Source of the DNA: an uncultured Blautia sp.
GTDB taxonomy: Bacteria > Bacillota > Clostridia > Lachnospirales > Lachnospiraceae
NCBI GenBank assembly: GCA_946629475.1
Contig: CAMOXX010000020.1
Location: forward strand, 1 to 22,116
DNA: 22,116 bases
Reading direction: 5' to 3'
The notes below the pieces were generated by a model that saw only the letters and a program-made list of their open reading frames with translations, did not search any database and was not told the origin of the DNA. This document shows, piece after piece, positions 1-8,244 of the stretch. A program made the position numbers and the translations under genes. How positions within the stretch are numbered: the stretch's first letter is position 1; each line of letters begins with the position of its first letter.

Positions 1-1103
1 TCCCGACCAGCTCAACGGATGATCCGAGCCTGGAGGTTATTACTTACGATCCTGTGGTAGAGCTCGGGGAAGAAGCGGCCGACAGCCAGGAAAAATCCGG
101 GGATCCCGGCAGCGAGTTTGGAATTCCGGAGGCTTCCGAGACGGTGTTCTATTCCGACGGTACGGAAAATGCTTCTCCGGAGGCAGAACCGCAGGGAACC
201 GAAGAGGTACCTGCAGCGGAGCCGGAAGCAGCGGAAAATGCAGAGGACCCGTTCTTTGACAATACTGCTGATGAGCAGAATTCCGCAGAAAATACCGGGG
301 AGCAGACATACACAGAGCCTGTTGACGGACAGACCGCGGACGACGGCTGGGATACCTACGGCGAGGATACAGAAGAGCAGCTCCCGCAGGAAGAAGCATC
401 TGAAGCGGAAGGGTCTGAAGAGGCCGGCGCATCCCAGGAGCCTTCGGCTGAGGCGGCAAAGCAGGAGCTGATTCAGAAGCTCAGCGAGCAGGCGAAATCC
501 GAGTACAACGAAGCAGAGGCGTTCTGCGCTGCAGAGTTTGAGGGTGACTTCACTGTGGTGAGCAGCGTGCTCGAGCCCGGCTATGTGCCTTCCTGCACAC
601 TTGACGACAAAGCGCTTGCACAGAGGCTTTCCGATGCGGTCAGCGGCAGATATCTGGAGATCCTCGCGAACGGAACAGCATCCTTTGTTCCGGACGGAAC
701 TGAAAAATATATGAGCACCGAACTCAACATGATCGTCAGCTATCTGAACAAGCTGTTCGGAGCAGCCGACAGCACATCACAGGAAGGCGCTCTGGTGAAC
801 AGTCTCACTGCGGAAGAAAAATCACTTCTCCTCGGCGACTGCGTCAGCTTTTTCGAAAAGCTGTATGGAGAGTCCGCTGCCGCAGTGCCGGCTGAGAATC
901 CGGCTGAGCAGAATCCTGAGGAACAGATTCCGGAGGGAGCAGCCCAGACACAGGAAGCAGTTCCGTACGAAGAGCAGGAGTATGAGGGCTACGGAGAGGA
1001 GTCTTATACAGAGGAAGGCTACTACGGCGAGGAATCTTACGGGGATGAATACTACGGCGAAGAGGAGTACGGCATTCCTGAAGGTACCGATGAATACTAT
1101 TGA
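1..1103 (+). CDS. Acidic, Glu-rich protein of unknown function, 5'-truncated by the window edge
   Basis: The reading frame is open from the first bases and has no start of its own in the window. A GTG at 54 is an internal Val codon with no ribosome binding site, so the true start lies upstream. About 365 residues are visible. The first 135 or so are dominated by Glu, Ala, Pro, Ser and Gln and are probably disordered. A central block (bases about 460-860) has normal composition, with predicted helices and two Cys, and is the only part that looks folded. The C-terminus (bases about 965-1100) is a Tyr/Gly/Glu tail with repeated YGEE-like units. No signal peptide or membrane segment is seen in the visible part. 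I do not recognise the family. It ends 66 bases before the rlmI-like gene on the same strand, so co-transcription is possible. Confidence 0.75.
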   Translation, partial: PTSSTDDPSLEVITYDPVVELGEEAADSQEKSGDPGSEFGIPEASETVFYSDGTENASPEAEPQGTEEVPAAEPEAAENAEDPFFDNTADEQNSAENTGEQTYTEPVDGQTADDGWDTYGEDTEEQLPQEEASEAEGSEEAGASQEPSAEAAKQELIQKLSEQAKSEYNEAEAFCAAEFEGDFTVVSSVLEPGYVPSCTLDDKALAQRLSDAVSGRYLEILANGTASFVPDGTEKYMSTELNMIVSYLNKLFGAADSTSQEGALVNSLTAEEKSLLLGDCVSFFEKLYGESAAAVPAENPAEQNPEEQIPEGAAQTQEAVPYEEQEYEGYGEESYTEEGYYGEESYGDEYYGEEEYGIPEGTDEYY

Positions 1104-1169
1104 TAATGCAGACGTAACTGTTCAGAACATGGCGCAGGCCCGCTGCGGGAAAGGGGAAGCATCTGATCT

Positions 1170-2372
1170 ATGAGTCCTGCTGTTGTTACCCTGAAAAAGG
1201 GAGAAGGAAGATTTCTGAAATCCGGAGGAATGTGGATATTCGACAATGAGATTGCCACAGTGATGGGATCCTTTCGGGAAGGGGATATTGTCTATGTGAG
1301 GGACTTTGACGGCTATCCTCTCGGGCAGGGATTCATCAACACGGCTTCCCGGATCACGGTCCGGATGCTTACAAGGGATGAACACAGGAAAATCGACAGT
1401 GCCTTTTTCAGAAAACGGGTACAGGATGCGTGGGAGTACCGCAAGCAGACGGTTGACACCGGCAGCTGCAGGGTGATATTCGGGGAGGCTGACTACCTCC
1501 CCGGCCTTGTTGTCGACAAGTATTCAGATGTCCTTGTGGTTCAGTCTCTCGCACTGGGTACCGAGCGCTTTAAGGAAGAGGCGGTGAATCACCTGAAGCA
1601 GATCCTCCTGGAAGAAGGAACCCCGGTCAGGGGTGTATATGAACGGAGCGACGCAAAAGTGAGAGCCCAGGAAGGCATGGAGCTGTACAAGGGGTTTATC
1701 GGCGATGAATTCCCTACGGTCGTTGAGATCTGTGAGAACGGTGTCAGATACGGGGTAGATGTGAAGGAAGGGCAGAAGACGGGCTTTTTCCTGGACCAGA
1801 AGTATAACCGGCAGGCTGTCCGGAAAATCTGTGCCGGAAAGAAAGTGCTGGACTGCTTCACCCACACGGGGTCGTTCGCGCTGAATGCCGCAGCAGCAGG
1901 CGCGGAGCATGTGCTTGCAGTCGATGCCTCCGAAACCGCGGTTCATCAGGCGCGGGAAAACGCGGCTATGAATTCTCTGGAATCCCGGGTGGATTTTGTG
2001 TGCCGTGATGTGTTTGAGCTCCTTCCGGAGCTCGAAGAAAAGGGGGAATCCTTTGATGTGGTGATCCTGGATCCTCCTGCCTTTACGAAATCGCGCAGCT
2101 CTGTGAAAAATGCCCTGAAGGGGTACCGCGAGATCAATTACCGGGCAATGAAGCTGATCCGGGACGGCGGCTTTCTGGCCACCTGCTCGTGCTCTCACTT
2201 TATGACAGAGGAGCTGTTGGAAAAGGCGATCGCCCAGGCCGCGGCAGGGGCGCATAAAAGGCTGCGCCAGGTGGAAAAGCGAACCCAGTCCCCGGATCAC
2301 CCCGTTCTTTGGGGAGCAGGGGAATCCTATTATCTAAAATTTTATATTTTCCAGGTGACGGATGAAATGTAA
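1170..2372 (+). CDS. rlmI: Class I SAM-dependent rRNA large-subunit methyltransferase (RlmI/YwbD-like)
   Basis: Predicted to methylate a cytosine (m5C) of 23S rRNA; in E. coli RlmI acts on C1962. The 400-residue length fits the family. Residues about 3-70 form a PUA RNA-binding domain. SAM motif I is the VLDCFTHTGSF stretch around D228. The DPPAF motif is at D301. The CSCSH motif at residues 339-343 supplies the likely catalytic Cys341. The start is ATG at 1170, with an AGGGGAA ribosome binding site about 11 bases upstream, a slightly long spacing. A strong hairpin terminator follows the stop. The family assignment is secure. The exact target base is inferred from E. coli, and Firmicute homologues have not all been tested. 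Confidence 0.9.
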   Translation: MSPAVVTLKKGEGRFLKSGGMWIFDNEIATVMGSFREGDIVYVRDFDGYPLGQGFINTASRITVRMLTRDEHRKIDSAFFRKRVQDAWEYRKQTVDTGSCRVIFGEADYLPGLVVDKYSDVLVVQSLALGTERFKEEAVNHLKQILLEEGTPVRGVYERSDAKVRAQEGMELYKGFIGDEFPTVVEICENGVRYGVDVKEGQKTGFFLDQKYNRQAVRKICAGKKVLDCFTHTGSFALNAAAAGAEHVLAVDASETAVHQARENAAMNSLESRVDFVCRDVFELLPELEEKGESFDVVILDPPAFTKSRSSVKNALKGYREINYRAMKLIRDGGFLATCSCSHFMTEELLEKAIAQAAAGAHKRLRQVEKRTQSPDHPVLWGAGESYYLKFYIFQVTDEM

Positions 2373-2383
2373 CTGGAGGATGG

Positions 2384-2423
2384 AGCATTCAGACCCGCAT
2401 ACTGCGGTGTCTGGATGCTTTTG
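2384..2423 (+). terminator. Intrinsic terminator of the rlmI-like gene
   Basis: An 11-base arm (2384-2394) pairs with 2409-2419 through one G-U pair. It continues as CCGCA (2395-2399) with TGCGG (2403-2407) around a 3-base loop, with T2408 bulged. T residues follow at 2419-2422. It starts 11 bases after the stop codon. Confidence 0.8.
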
Positions 2424-2430
2424 TGATTTA

Positions 2431-2505
2431 CACGGCCGTAAGGGAATTGACTCTGCTCTGCTATGCTTGCATAAGCAGAGCAGAGTCAATTCCCTTACGG
2501 CCGTG
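2431..2505. repeat. Long perfect inverted repeat (31-bp arms, 13-base centre)
   Basis: Bases 2431-2461 are the exact reverse complement of 2475-2505. The 13-base centre (2462-2474) is itself nearly self-complementary (TATGC TT GCATA plus one A). Outside the arms, GATTTA (2425-2430) is complementary to TAAATC (2511-2516), but a 5-base insertion sits on the right side only. There is no T-run on either side, so it is not a normal terminator. It lies between a terminator (2384-2423) and the next promoter (2593-2621). No flanking target-site duplication or transposase is seen. Confidence 0.9.
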
Positions 2506-2592
2506 AAGGGTAAATCTTATGGAAAACGAGGGCATCCTCGCTGCCTGCATGAGGAATGTCAGGAACGGATGCTTGACAGAATAGAGATTCAG

Positions 2593-2621
2593 TTGCACCG
2601 GATGTTTTTATAAGTTATAAT
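2593..2621 (+). promoter_or_regulatory. Sigma-A promoter for the solute-binding lipoprotein gene
   Basis: TTGCAC at 2593-2598, a 17-base spacer, and a perfect TATAAT at 2616-2621. It lies 70 bases before the ATG at 2691. Confidence 0.75.
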
Positions 2622-2690
2622 GAGATTACAGCTTTGAGGATGCAGTGGGTCAGAATCCCATGAAAGAATGTATGCCGGAGGAGAACCGCC

Positions 2691-4352
2691 ATGAAAACCG
2701 GACCGTTTTATAAAAGAATATTGTGGCTCCTGTCTGCGGTTCTGCTTTTTACAGCTCCGCTTTCCGCCTGCAGCCGCCGCACAGTCCACCCCGTTCTGTC
2801 GGTATCATCGGATGCCGCTGAAGATGAGGCGGGACTGTCCGGCTATATTGTCGCGATTGAAGAAGAACCGGATACGGTTGATTTTCAGTGCACTTCGATA
2901 CACTATACGATAGCTCAGAATGTCTTTAACCGCCTGGTGGAGATGGAAAAGCAGGAGGACGGAAGTGTGAAGGTAATGCCCTCGCTGGCCCGCACCTGGG
3001 ATATCTCTGATGACGGCAGGAGCTATACTTTTCATCTGCAGGAGGATGTCCGGTTCAGCAACGGATCTCCCCTGACCTCGTCTGATGTACTGTATACACT
3101 GACCAGACTCCTGACGCATCCGGATTCCTGCAACCGGGATATCGCTGAGACAATCCTCGGAGCATCACAGCTGGAAAGCGGGACCTGCAGAACCCTTCGG
3201 GGGTTCCAGATTCACAGCGAACTGGATTTTACCATTACTCTGGATAAGCCCTCCGCTGCATTTCTTGCCTGCATGTCGATGCCGGGAGCTTCGATTCTCG
3301 ACGAGCAGACCACTGAGGAAGCAGGGGAACGTTTCGGCCGGGATCCTTTATGGACAATCGGTACCGGTCCCTTTATTCTTGACACATGGGAGCCGGGAAA
3401 GGGAATTCTTCTATCCGCAAACCCGGACTGCTGGGAGGGACCGCCGGCCTGCAAGGGGATGGATCTCCGGTTTCTGGAGGATTCGGAGGTCGCCAGGCAG
3501 ATGTTTGAGTCGGGTGAGATCGACATTCTTGATCTTGATGAGCTGGGCAACTCGGCGGAATTCTTTATTCATGGAGATATTTATCAGGACAGGCTTTACC
3601 CTGTTCAGCAGATCGGCATCAACTATATTGCGCTCAACGAGTCAACAGAGCCGCTTGCCGACAAAAGGGTCAGAAAGGCACTTCAGCTGGCTTTGAACCG
3701 GGATATTCTGCTTGAAGCCGTGTACAGCGGCAGGGGTACGGTTGAAAACGGTATTTTTCCTGTCGGGCTGATCGGGCATAATCCGGCACTTCAGCCGATT
3801 CCATTTGACCTGCAGGAGGCGGTCAGCCTCCTGCAGGAGGCCGGTTATTCCAAAGGGTTTGACCTTACCTTCAGCGTAAAAGCTTCCTCAACGCAGGATG
3901 AACTGGTGCTGGCGGAAGTGGCTGCTTCCATGTGGAAGAAGGCAGGCATCCGGGTTTCGATCGAGCTGCTGGATGACGATGAGTTTATGAGCCGCCGAAA
4001 GAGCGGACAGATTGCATGCTATACGGCTTCATGGATCGCGGATTATGATGATCCCGAAAACTTCATCTATACTTTCTTCGGAAATAATGAGAATTCGGTT
4101 TACCGCAGTCTCTGCTATGATGATGAGGAGGTCATGAAGCGGGTCCGTGATGCAAGGACGATCGTGAATACTGATGAGCGGATCCGGGAGTACCAGGAGC
4201 TGGAGCGGATCATTGTATCGGAGGATGCGGCGTGGATTCCGCTGTTCTCGAGACTCCGGTATTATGTGACATCAGAGCGGATCAGCGGTTTCAGGTCTTC
4301 CTGGAACGGATCAGTAAAAAATAATTACAGACATATGGCAGTAAACGGATGA
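2691..4352 (+). CDS. Oligopeptide-type ABC solute-binding lipoprotein (SBP_bac_5 family)
   Basis: A 553-residue extracytoplasmic peptide/nickel-type binding protein, predicted to be lipid-anchored outside the membrane. A hydrophobic signal segment runs from residue 9 to 26 and ends in the lipobox LSAC with lipidated Cys27. The body has family hallmarks: IAQNVFNRLVEM near the start of the domain, a TWDISDDGRSYTFHLQEDVRFSNG-type segment, the GTGPFIL motif, and an RKALQLALNRD helix. The start is ATG 2691, with GGAGGAG at 2677-2683. No permease or ATPase genes flank it. Instead a c-di-GMP phosphodiesterase begins 25 bases after its stop, so it may act as a ligand receptor rather than in import. 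The peptide ligand is inferred from family only. Confidence 0.9.
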   Translation: MKTGPFYKRILWLLSAVLLFTAPLSACSRRTVHPVLSVSSDAAEDEAGLSGYIVAIEEEPDTVDFQCTSIHYTIAQNVFNRLVEMEKQEDGSVKVMPSLARTWDISDDGRSYTFHLQEDVRFSNGSPLTSSDVLYTLTRLLTHPDSCNRDIAETILGASQLESGTCRTLRGFQIHSELDFTITLDKPSAAFLACMSMPGASILDEQTTEEAGERFGRDPLWTIGTGPFILDTWEPGKGILLSANPDCWEGPPACKGMDLRFLEDSEVARQMFESGEIDILDLDELGNSAEFFIHGDIYQDRLYPVQQIGINYIALNESTEPLADKRVRKALQLALNRDILLEAVYSGRGTVENGIFPVGLIGHNPALQPIPFDLQEAVSLLQEAGYSKGFDLTFSVKASSTQDELVLAEVAASMWKKAGIRVSIELLDDDEFMSRRKSGQIACYTASWIADYDDPENFIYTFFGNNENSVYRSLCYDDEEVMKRVRDARTIVNTDERIREYQELERIIVSEDAAWIPLFSRLRYYVTSERISGFRSSWNGSVKNNYRHMAVNG

Positions 4353-4376
4353 TACAGCGGCATGGGGGAGAATAAC

Positions 4377-6884
4377 ATGTACTCGATCCGTGTAAAAATC
4401 ACAGCAATCATGGTTGCTGCGATACTGGTAAGTATCCTTTGCGTTTTCGGAGCTTATACGCTGACGATTCGGGCGGAAAACGACCGAAGCTCAGTGGAAA
4501 TGATGAACCTGATTGCGCAGAGCACCCGGAAATCCCTGGGGAAATACTTTGAGAGTATAGAACAGTCAATTGAAATGACGGCCAATATTGCGAGCGACGC
4601 ACTGGACAGCGTTGTTCTTGCAGAGTGCGGAGCTGCGGGAGCCGATACGGGGCTTGCTGCCCGGACACCGGAGCAGATTCGGGAACTGGATGAATATCTG
4701 GCGGACTACTGTGCCGGGATCCGGGATGCGTTTGCAAGCGTGGCCAGCCACACAAACGGGGTTGTTTCCTATTACTACTGCATCAATCCCGAGATCAGTG
4801 CCGAAGAACACGGCTTTTTCTATTCCAAGGTAGGCAAGACCGGGTTTGAGGAGCAGCCTCCGCTTGATGTGAAAAAACTGGGACCGGAGGATATGACGTG
4901 GTACTATACTCCTCTTAAGAGGGGACGTCCGTCCTGGATCGGACCGTATACAACGCCCATTCTGAATAATCTGGAGACATGCTCCTATATTGTGCCGATC
5001 TATAAAGCGGGTTCTCTGATCGGGATTCTGGGAATGGATATCCCGTTTGAGACCCTGGTCGCGCAGATCCGCCCGATCCGGGTTTATAATACCGGCTTTG
5101 CCTGTCTGTGCGATGATAAAGGACATGTTCTTTATCATCCGAACCTGGAATACGGAACGGTTCCGGAGATCTCAGAACTTGATTCCGTCGGTGAAATGTT
5201 TCAGGACGAGGACAGCGGGGACTCTCTGATACGATATACGGTTGAAGGACAGGAAAGGCAGATGGCATATTCTACCCTGTCTACCGGAATGAAGCTGGTG
5301 GTTACCGCGCCGACAAAGGAGATATCGGCCTCGATCATCACCCTGGTCAGGAATGCCCTGATTATCACAGCCGGCATATCCCTGTTCTTTGTTGTGGCGA
5401 TGTCCTGGGTCCTGAGAATTATAACCAGGCCTCTTCAGCAGCTGACAGATGCGTCCCGGCGGCTTGCGGCGGGAGATTACGAGGTGGAGCTGAGCTATCA
5501 GAGACGGGATGAGATCGGCACTCTGACGAGGTCTTTCATGAACATGCGGGATAAGATCAGGCTCTATATTGATGATCTGAACCGTCGGGTCCGGACGGAT
5601 GCTCTGACCGGGCTGCCGAATATGAGATATTTTTTTAAACTGGCAGAGAATGAAAAAGCACGGCTTTCCGGGGAAGGAAAGACGATGGCAGTGGTCTATT
5701 TCAACCTGATCGGAATGAAGCATTTCAACCGGCAGTATGGTTTTGAAGAAGGCGACAGCCTGATACGTGCCGTTGCGGATATCCTGACCGACCAGTACGG
5801 GGATCTGAATGTGAGCAGGATCAGCCAGGATAATTATGCGGCGGTGACTTCTGAGGAGGATGCTGATAAGCACCTTGAACAGGTTTTCAGGGAGTGCGGG
5901 ACAATCAACGAGGGAAGGACACTGCCCGTGCAGGCAGGCGTTTACTCGATGCGCTTTGGCGATGTGGATATCAGCATTGCCTGCGACCGCGCGAAATTTG
6001 CCTGTGACAGGAACAGGGGAGCGTATGTTTCGAGAGCATGTTTCTTTGATGAAAAGATGCTGAAGCAGATTGAAAATGTCCCGTATATTATCAATCATCT
6101 CGATCAGGCGGTCAGGGAAGGCTGGATCCGGGTCTTTTATCAGCCGATCATCCGCGCGAAGAGCGGAAAGGTCTGTGATGAGGAAGCACTGTCGCGGTGG
6201 ATCGATCCGGAGCGTGGAATGCTTTCACCGGATGATTTTATTCCGGTTCTGGAAAAAGCAAAGCTGATCTATATTCTGGATCTGTTTGTACTGGACCGGA
6301 TACTCGAAAAGATGAGGGACCAGAAAGCGGCAGGGCTGCGGGTCGTCCCGCAGTCTCTGAATCTTTCGCGGGAGGATTTTGAATCCTGCGATATTGTGGA
6401 AGAGATATGCCGGCGCGTGGACCGGGCGGGCATTCCCCACAGCAGGCTTACGATCGAAGTGACGGAGAGTGTGGTCGGCAGTGACTTCGAATTTATGAAA
6501 AGCCGGATCGAACGCTTTCGGGAACTCGGATTTCCTGTGTGGATGGATGATTTCGGCAGTGGATATTCTTCACTTGATATGCTCCAGCAGATTCACTTTG
6601 ACCTGATCAAGTTTGATATGCGGTTCCTTCAGCGGTTTGAGGATGGGAAGGAGAGCAGGATCATACTTACCGAACTGATCAGGATGGCGGTCGGCCTTGG
6701 TATCGAGACGCTCGCGGAAGGAGTCGAGACGAAGGAGCAGGCGGATTTTCTGAGAAACGCCGGCTGTACAAAGCTTCAGGGATATTATTACTGCAAACCA
6801 ATCCCGCCGGAGGAGATCCTGGAGAGGAACAGAAAAGGAATCCAGATCGGGTTCGAAGAGCAGGACAGCGAGGATATGCAGTGA
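4377..6884 (+). CDS. Membrane-bound dCache-HAMP-GGDEF(degenerate)-EAL c-di-GMP phosphodiesterase
   Basis: A transmembrane sensor of 835 residues predicted to hydrolyse cyclic di-GMP. Order: TM1 (about 8-31), an extracellular dCache-type ligand domain (about 32-320), TM2 (about 323-349), HAMP (about 350-395), GGDEF (about 410-565) and EAL (about 585-825). The GGDEF signature is replaced by ISQDNY around 482-487, so cyclase activity is unlikely. The EAL domain keeps its key residues: E603-A604-L605, the Asn of LNLS, the Glu of IEVTES, D724-D725, K745, E781 and Q801. The start is ATG 4377, because GGGGGAG at 4364-4370 sits 6 bases upstream; an in-frame ATG at 4362 overlaps that site. It follows the binding-protein gene by 24 bases and is probably co-transcribed with it. 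Confidence 0.9.
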   Translation: MYSIRVKITAIMVAAILVSILCVFGAYTLTIRAENDRSSVEMMNLIAQSTRKSLGKYFESIEQSIEMTANIASDALDSVVLAECGAAGADTGLAARTPEQIRELDEYLADYCAGIRDAFASVASHTNGVVSYYYCINPEISAEEHGFFYSKVGKTGFEEQPPLDVKKLGPEDMTWYYTPLKRGRPSWIGPYTTPILNNLETCSYIVPIYKAGSLIGILGMDIPFETLVAQIRPIRVYNTGFACLCDDKGHVLYHPNLEYGTVPEISELDSVGEMFQDEDSGDSLIRYTVEGQERQMAYSTLSTGMKLVVTAPTKEISASIITLVRNALIITAGISLFFVVAMSWVLRIITRPLQQLTDASRRLAAGDYEVELSYQRRDEIGTLTRSFMNMRDKIRLYIDDLNRRVRTDALTGLPNMRYFFKLAENEKARLSGEGKTMAVVYFNLIGMKHFNRQYGFEEGDSLIRAVADILTDQYGDLNVSRISQDNYAAVTSEEDADKHLEQVFRECGTINEGRTLPVQAGVYSMRFGDVDISIACDRAKFACDRNRGAYVSRACFFDEKMLKQIENVPYIINHLDQAVREGWIRVFYQPIIRAKSGKVCDEEALSRWIDPERGMLSPDDFIPVLEKAKLIYILDLFVLDRILEKMRDQKAAGLRVVPQSLNLSREDFESCDIVEEICRRVDRAGIPHSRLTIEVTESVVGSDFEFMKSRIERFRELGFPVWMDDFGSGYSSLDMLQQIHFDLIKFDMRFLQRFEDGKESRIILTELIRMAVGLGIETLAEGVETKEQADFLRNAGCTKLQGYYYCKPIPPEEILERNRKGIQIGFEEQDSEDMQ

Positions 6885-6928
6885 CACTGCACCGGTACGG
6901 CGGTGCAGGCATAAAGGAAGGTATTGGT

Positions 6929-7339
6929 ATGAGAGACTGGCTCTACAGGTTTATGCAGGGAAGATACGGAATGGATCAGATGGGAAAGTTCACCTCGATC
7001 GCCTCAATGGTCCTGGTGATTCTCTCGATCGCTCTTTCCCGGTGGTATACTGCCGGCATGATTCTGAACACGGCCGGCTTTGCGGGAATTGTGTATTCGT
7101 GGTTCAGGATGCTGTCACGCAATTACGCAAAGCGGGCAGAGGAAAACAGGGCGTACCAGAATTACGCGTCGAAGGTCAGACGTTTTTTCGGCAGACAGAA
7201 ATATATGATGAATGAGCGGAAGACAAACCATATTTATTCCTGTCCGGGATGCGGCCAGAAAATCAGGATTCCGAGAGGAAAAGGAAAGATCGAGATCCGC
7301 TGCCCGAAGTGCGGGACGGCATTTGTCAGGAAAAGTTAA
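6929..7339 (+). CDS. Small membrane protein with C-terminal zinc ribbon
   Basis: A 136-residue protein of unknown function. Two hydrophobic segments (about 22-37 and 42-58) predict a membrane hairpin. A basic region follows, then a zinc ribbon formed by C105/C108 (CPGC) and C125/C128 (CPKC) near the C-terminus. A GTG at 6881 would add 16 residues, but ATG 6929 is preferred because AAAGGAAGG (6913-6921) lies 7 bases upstream. The gene follows the phosphodiesterase by 44 bases and precedes the DUF5685-like gene by 59 bases, suggesting one operon. Hydrophobic hairpin plus zinc ribbon proteins are common in Lachnospiraceae without a known role. Confidence 0.8.
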   Translation: MRDWLYRFMQGRYGMDQMGKFTSIASMVLVILSIALSRWYTAGMILNTAGFAGIVYSWFRMLSRNYAKRAEENRAYQNYASKVRRFFGRQKYMMNERKTNHIYSCPGCGQKIRIPRGKGKIEIRCPKCGTAFVRKS

Positions 7340-7398
7340 ATGGATGTTTTCCGGTAACTGTTCAGAACAGATTCGCTTTCCGGAGGGATGGTGACGAT

Positions 7399-8244
7399 AT
7401 GTTTGGGTATGTGACGATCGATAAGCCGGAGCTGAAATTTCGGGAATTTGATGTTTACAGGGCCTGCTACTGCGGGCTATGCCGTGAACTGCGTGAAAAA
7501 TTCGGTATCCCGGGACAGCTGAGCCTGACCTATGACGAGACATTCGTGATTCTGGTTCTGGAAGGGCTGTATGAACCCCGCATTCTGAAGGGAACCACAA
7601 GGTGCGCGGTGCACCCTGTCATAAAGAGACCCGTGAGAAAAAGCGTAATCACGGAATACGCGGCGGATATGAACATTTTTCTGGTATATTACAAATGCAT
7701 GGATGACTGGATGGATGAGAAAAAGGCCGCCGGAAAGGCATTCGGGGAGCTTTTAAAGAAAAAGGCAGCGGGTGTCCGCCGGAAGTATCCTGAAAAATGT
7801 GAAAAGATCGGGACATATCTTGACAGGCTCAGCGCGCTTGAAAAGGCGGACGTTCATGATCTTGACATGATGGCGGGATGCTTTGGCCATATTCTGGAGG
7901 AGATTTTTGCCTGGAGGCACGATTTGTGGGAGGCGGATCTCCGGAGAATGGGCTTTTATCTGGGAAAATACATCTATCTTCTGGATGCCTATGAGGATCT
8001 GGACGAGGACCTGAAAAACGGAAGCTATAACGTGCTTTCCGGATTGAGGACAGCACCGGATTTCGAAAAAAATGTCCGGAGCATGCTTGCCATGATGATG
8101 GCGGAGAGCTGCCGCTCTTTTGAACGCCTTCCTGTTGTAATGCATGCCGGGATCATAAGGAACATTCTGTATTCGGGAGTCTGGACCCGCTACAGGGCGA
8201 TACAGCGAAGGAAAGAGAAGGAGAAAGAAAAAGAACATGTTTGA
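7399..8244 (+). CDS. DUF5685-like protein, all-alpha, with two Asp-rich motifs
   Basis: 281 residues, recalled as DUF5685 from its N-terminus (MFGYVTIDKPELKFREFDVY) and the CYCGLC motif. No signal peptide or membrane helix is evident, so it is probably cytosolic. C25/C28 with C69 and H72 could bind a metal. A DDWMDE motif (D102, D103, D106) lies in one helix and a DAYEDLDEDLKNGSY segment (196-210) in another. Their form resembles the two Asp-rich motifs of squalene/phytoene-type synthases; this is my inference, not an established function. The C-terminus is strongly basic and charged (RRKEKEKEKE). The start is ATG 7399, with GGAGGG at 7382-7387, 11 bases upstream. A longer frame from 7249 would overlap the preceding gene. 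Its last 8 bases overlap the J-domain gene, implying translational coupling. Confidence 0.8.
   Translation: MFGYVTIDKPELKFREFDVYRACYCGLCRELREKFGIPGQLSLTYDETFVILVLEGLYEPRILKGTTRCAVHPVIKRPVRKSVITEYAADMNIFLVYYKCMDDWMDEKKAAGKAFGELLKKKAAGVRRKYPEKCEKIGTYLDRLSALEKADVHDLDMMAGCFGHILEEIFAWRHDLWEADLRRMGFYLGKYIYLLDAYEDLDEDLKNGSYNVLSGLRTAPDFEKNVRSMLAMMMAESCRSFERLPVVMHAGIIRNILYSGVWTRYRAIQRRKEKEKEKEHV

Noticed and set aside
54..56. GTG as the start of the first acidic protein
   Set aside because: The frame is open upstream to the window edge and there is no ribosome binding site, so it is an internal Val codon.
2362..2613. 83-codon ORF after rlmI
   Set aside because: It runs through the terminator and both arms of the inverted repeat; its open frame is incidental.
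5172..6098. 308-codon antisense ORF
   Set aside because: It lies opposite the c-di-GMP phosphodiesterase and has no recognisable domain.
7249..7398. N-terminal extension of the DUF5685-like protein
   Set aside because: It overlaps the zinc-ribbon gene out of frame, and the conserved family start is MFGYVTIDKPEL at 7399.
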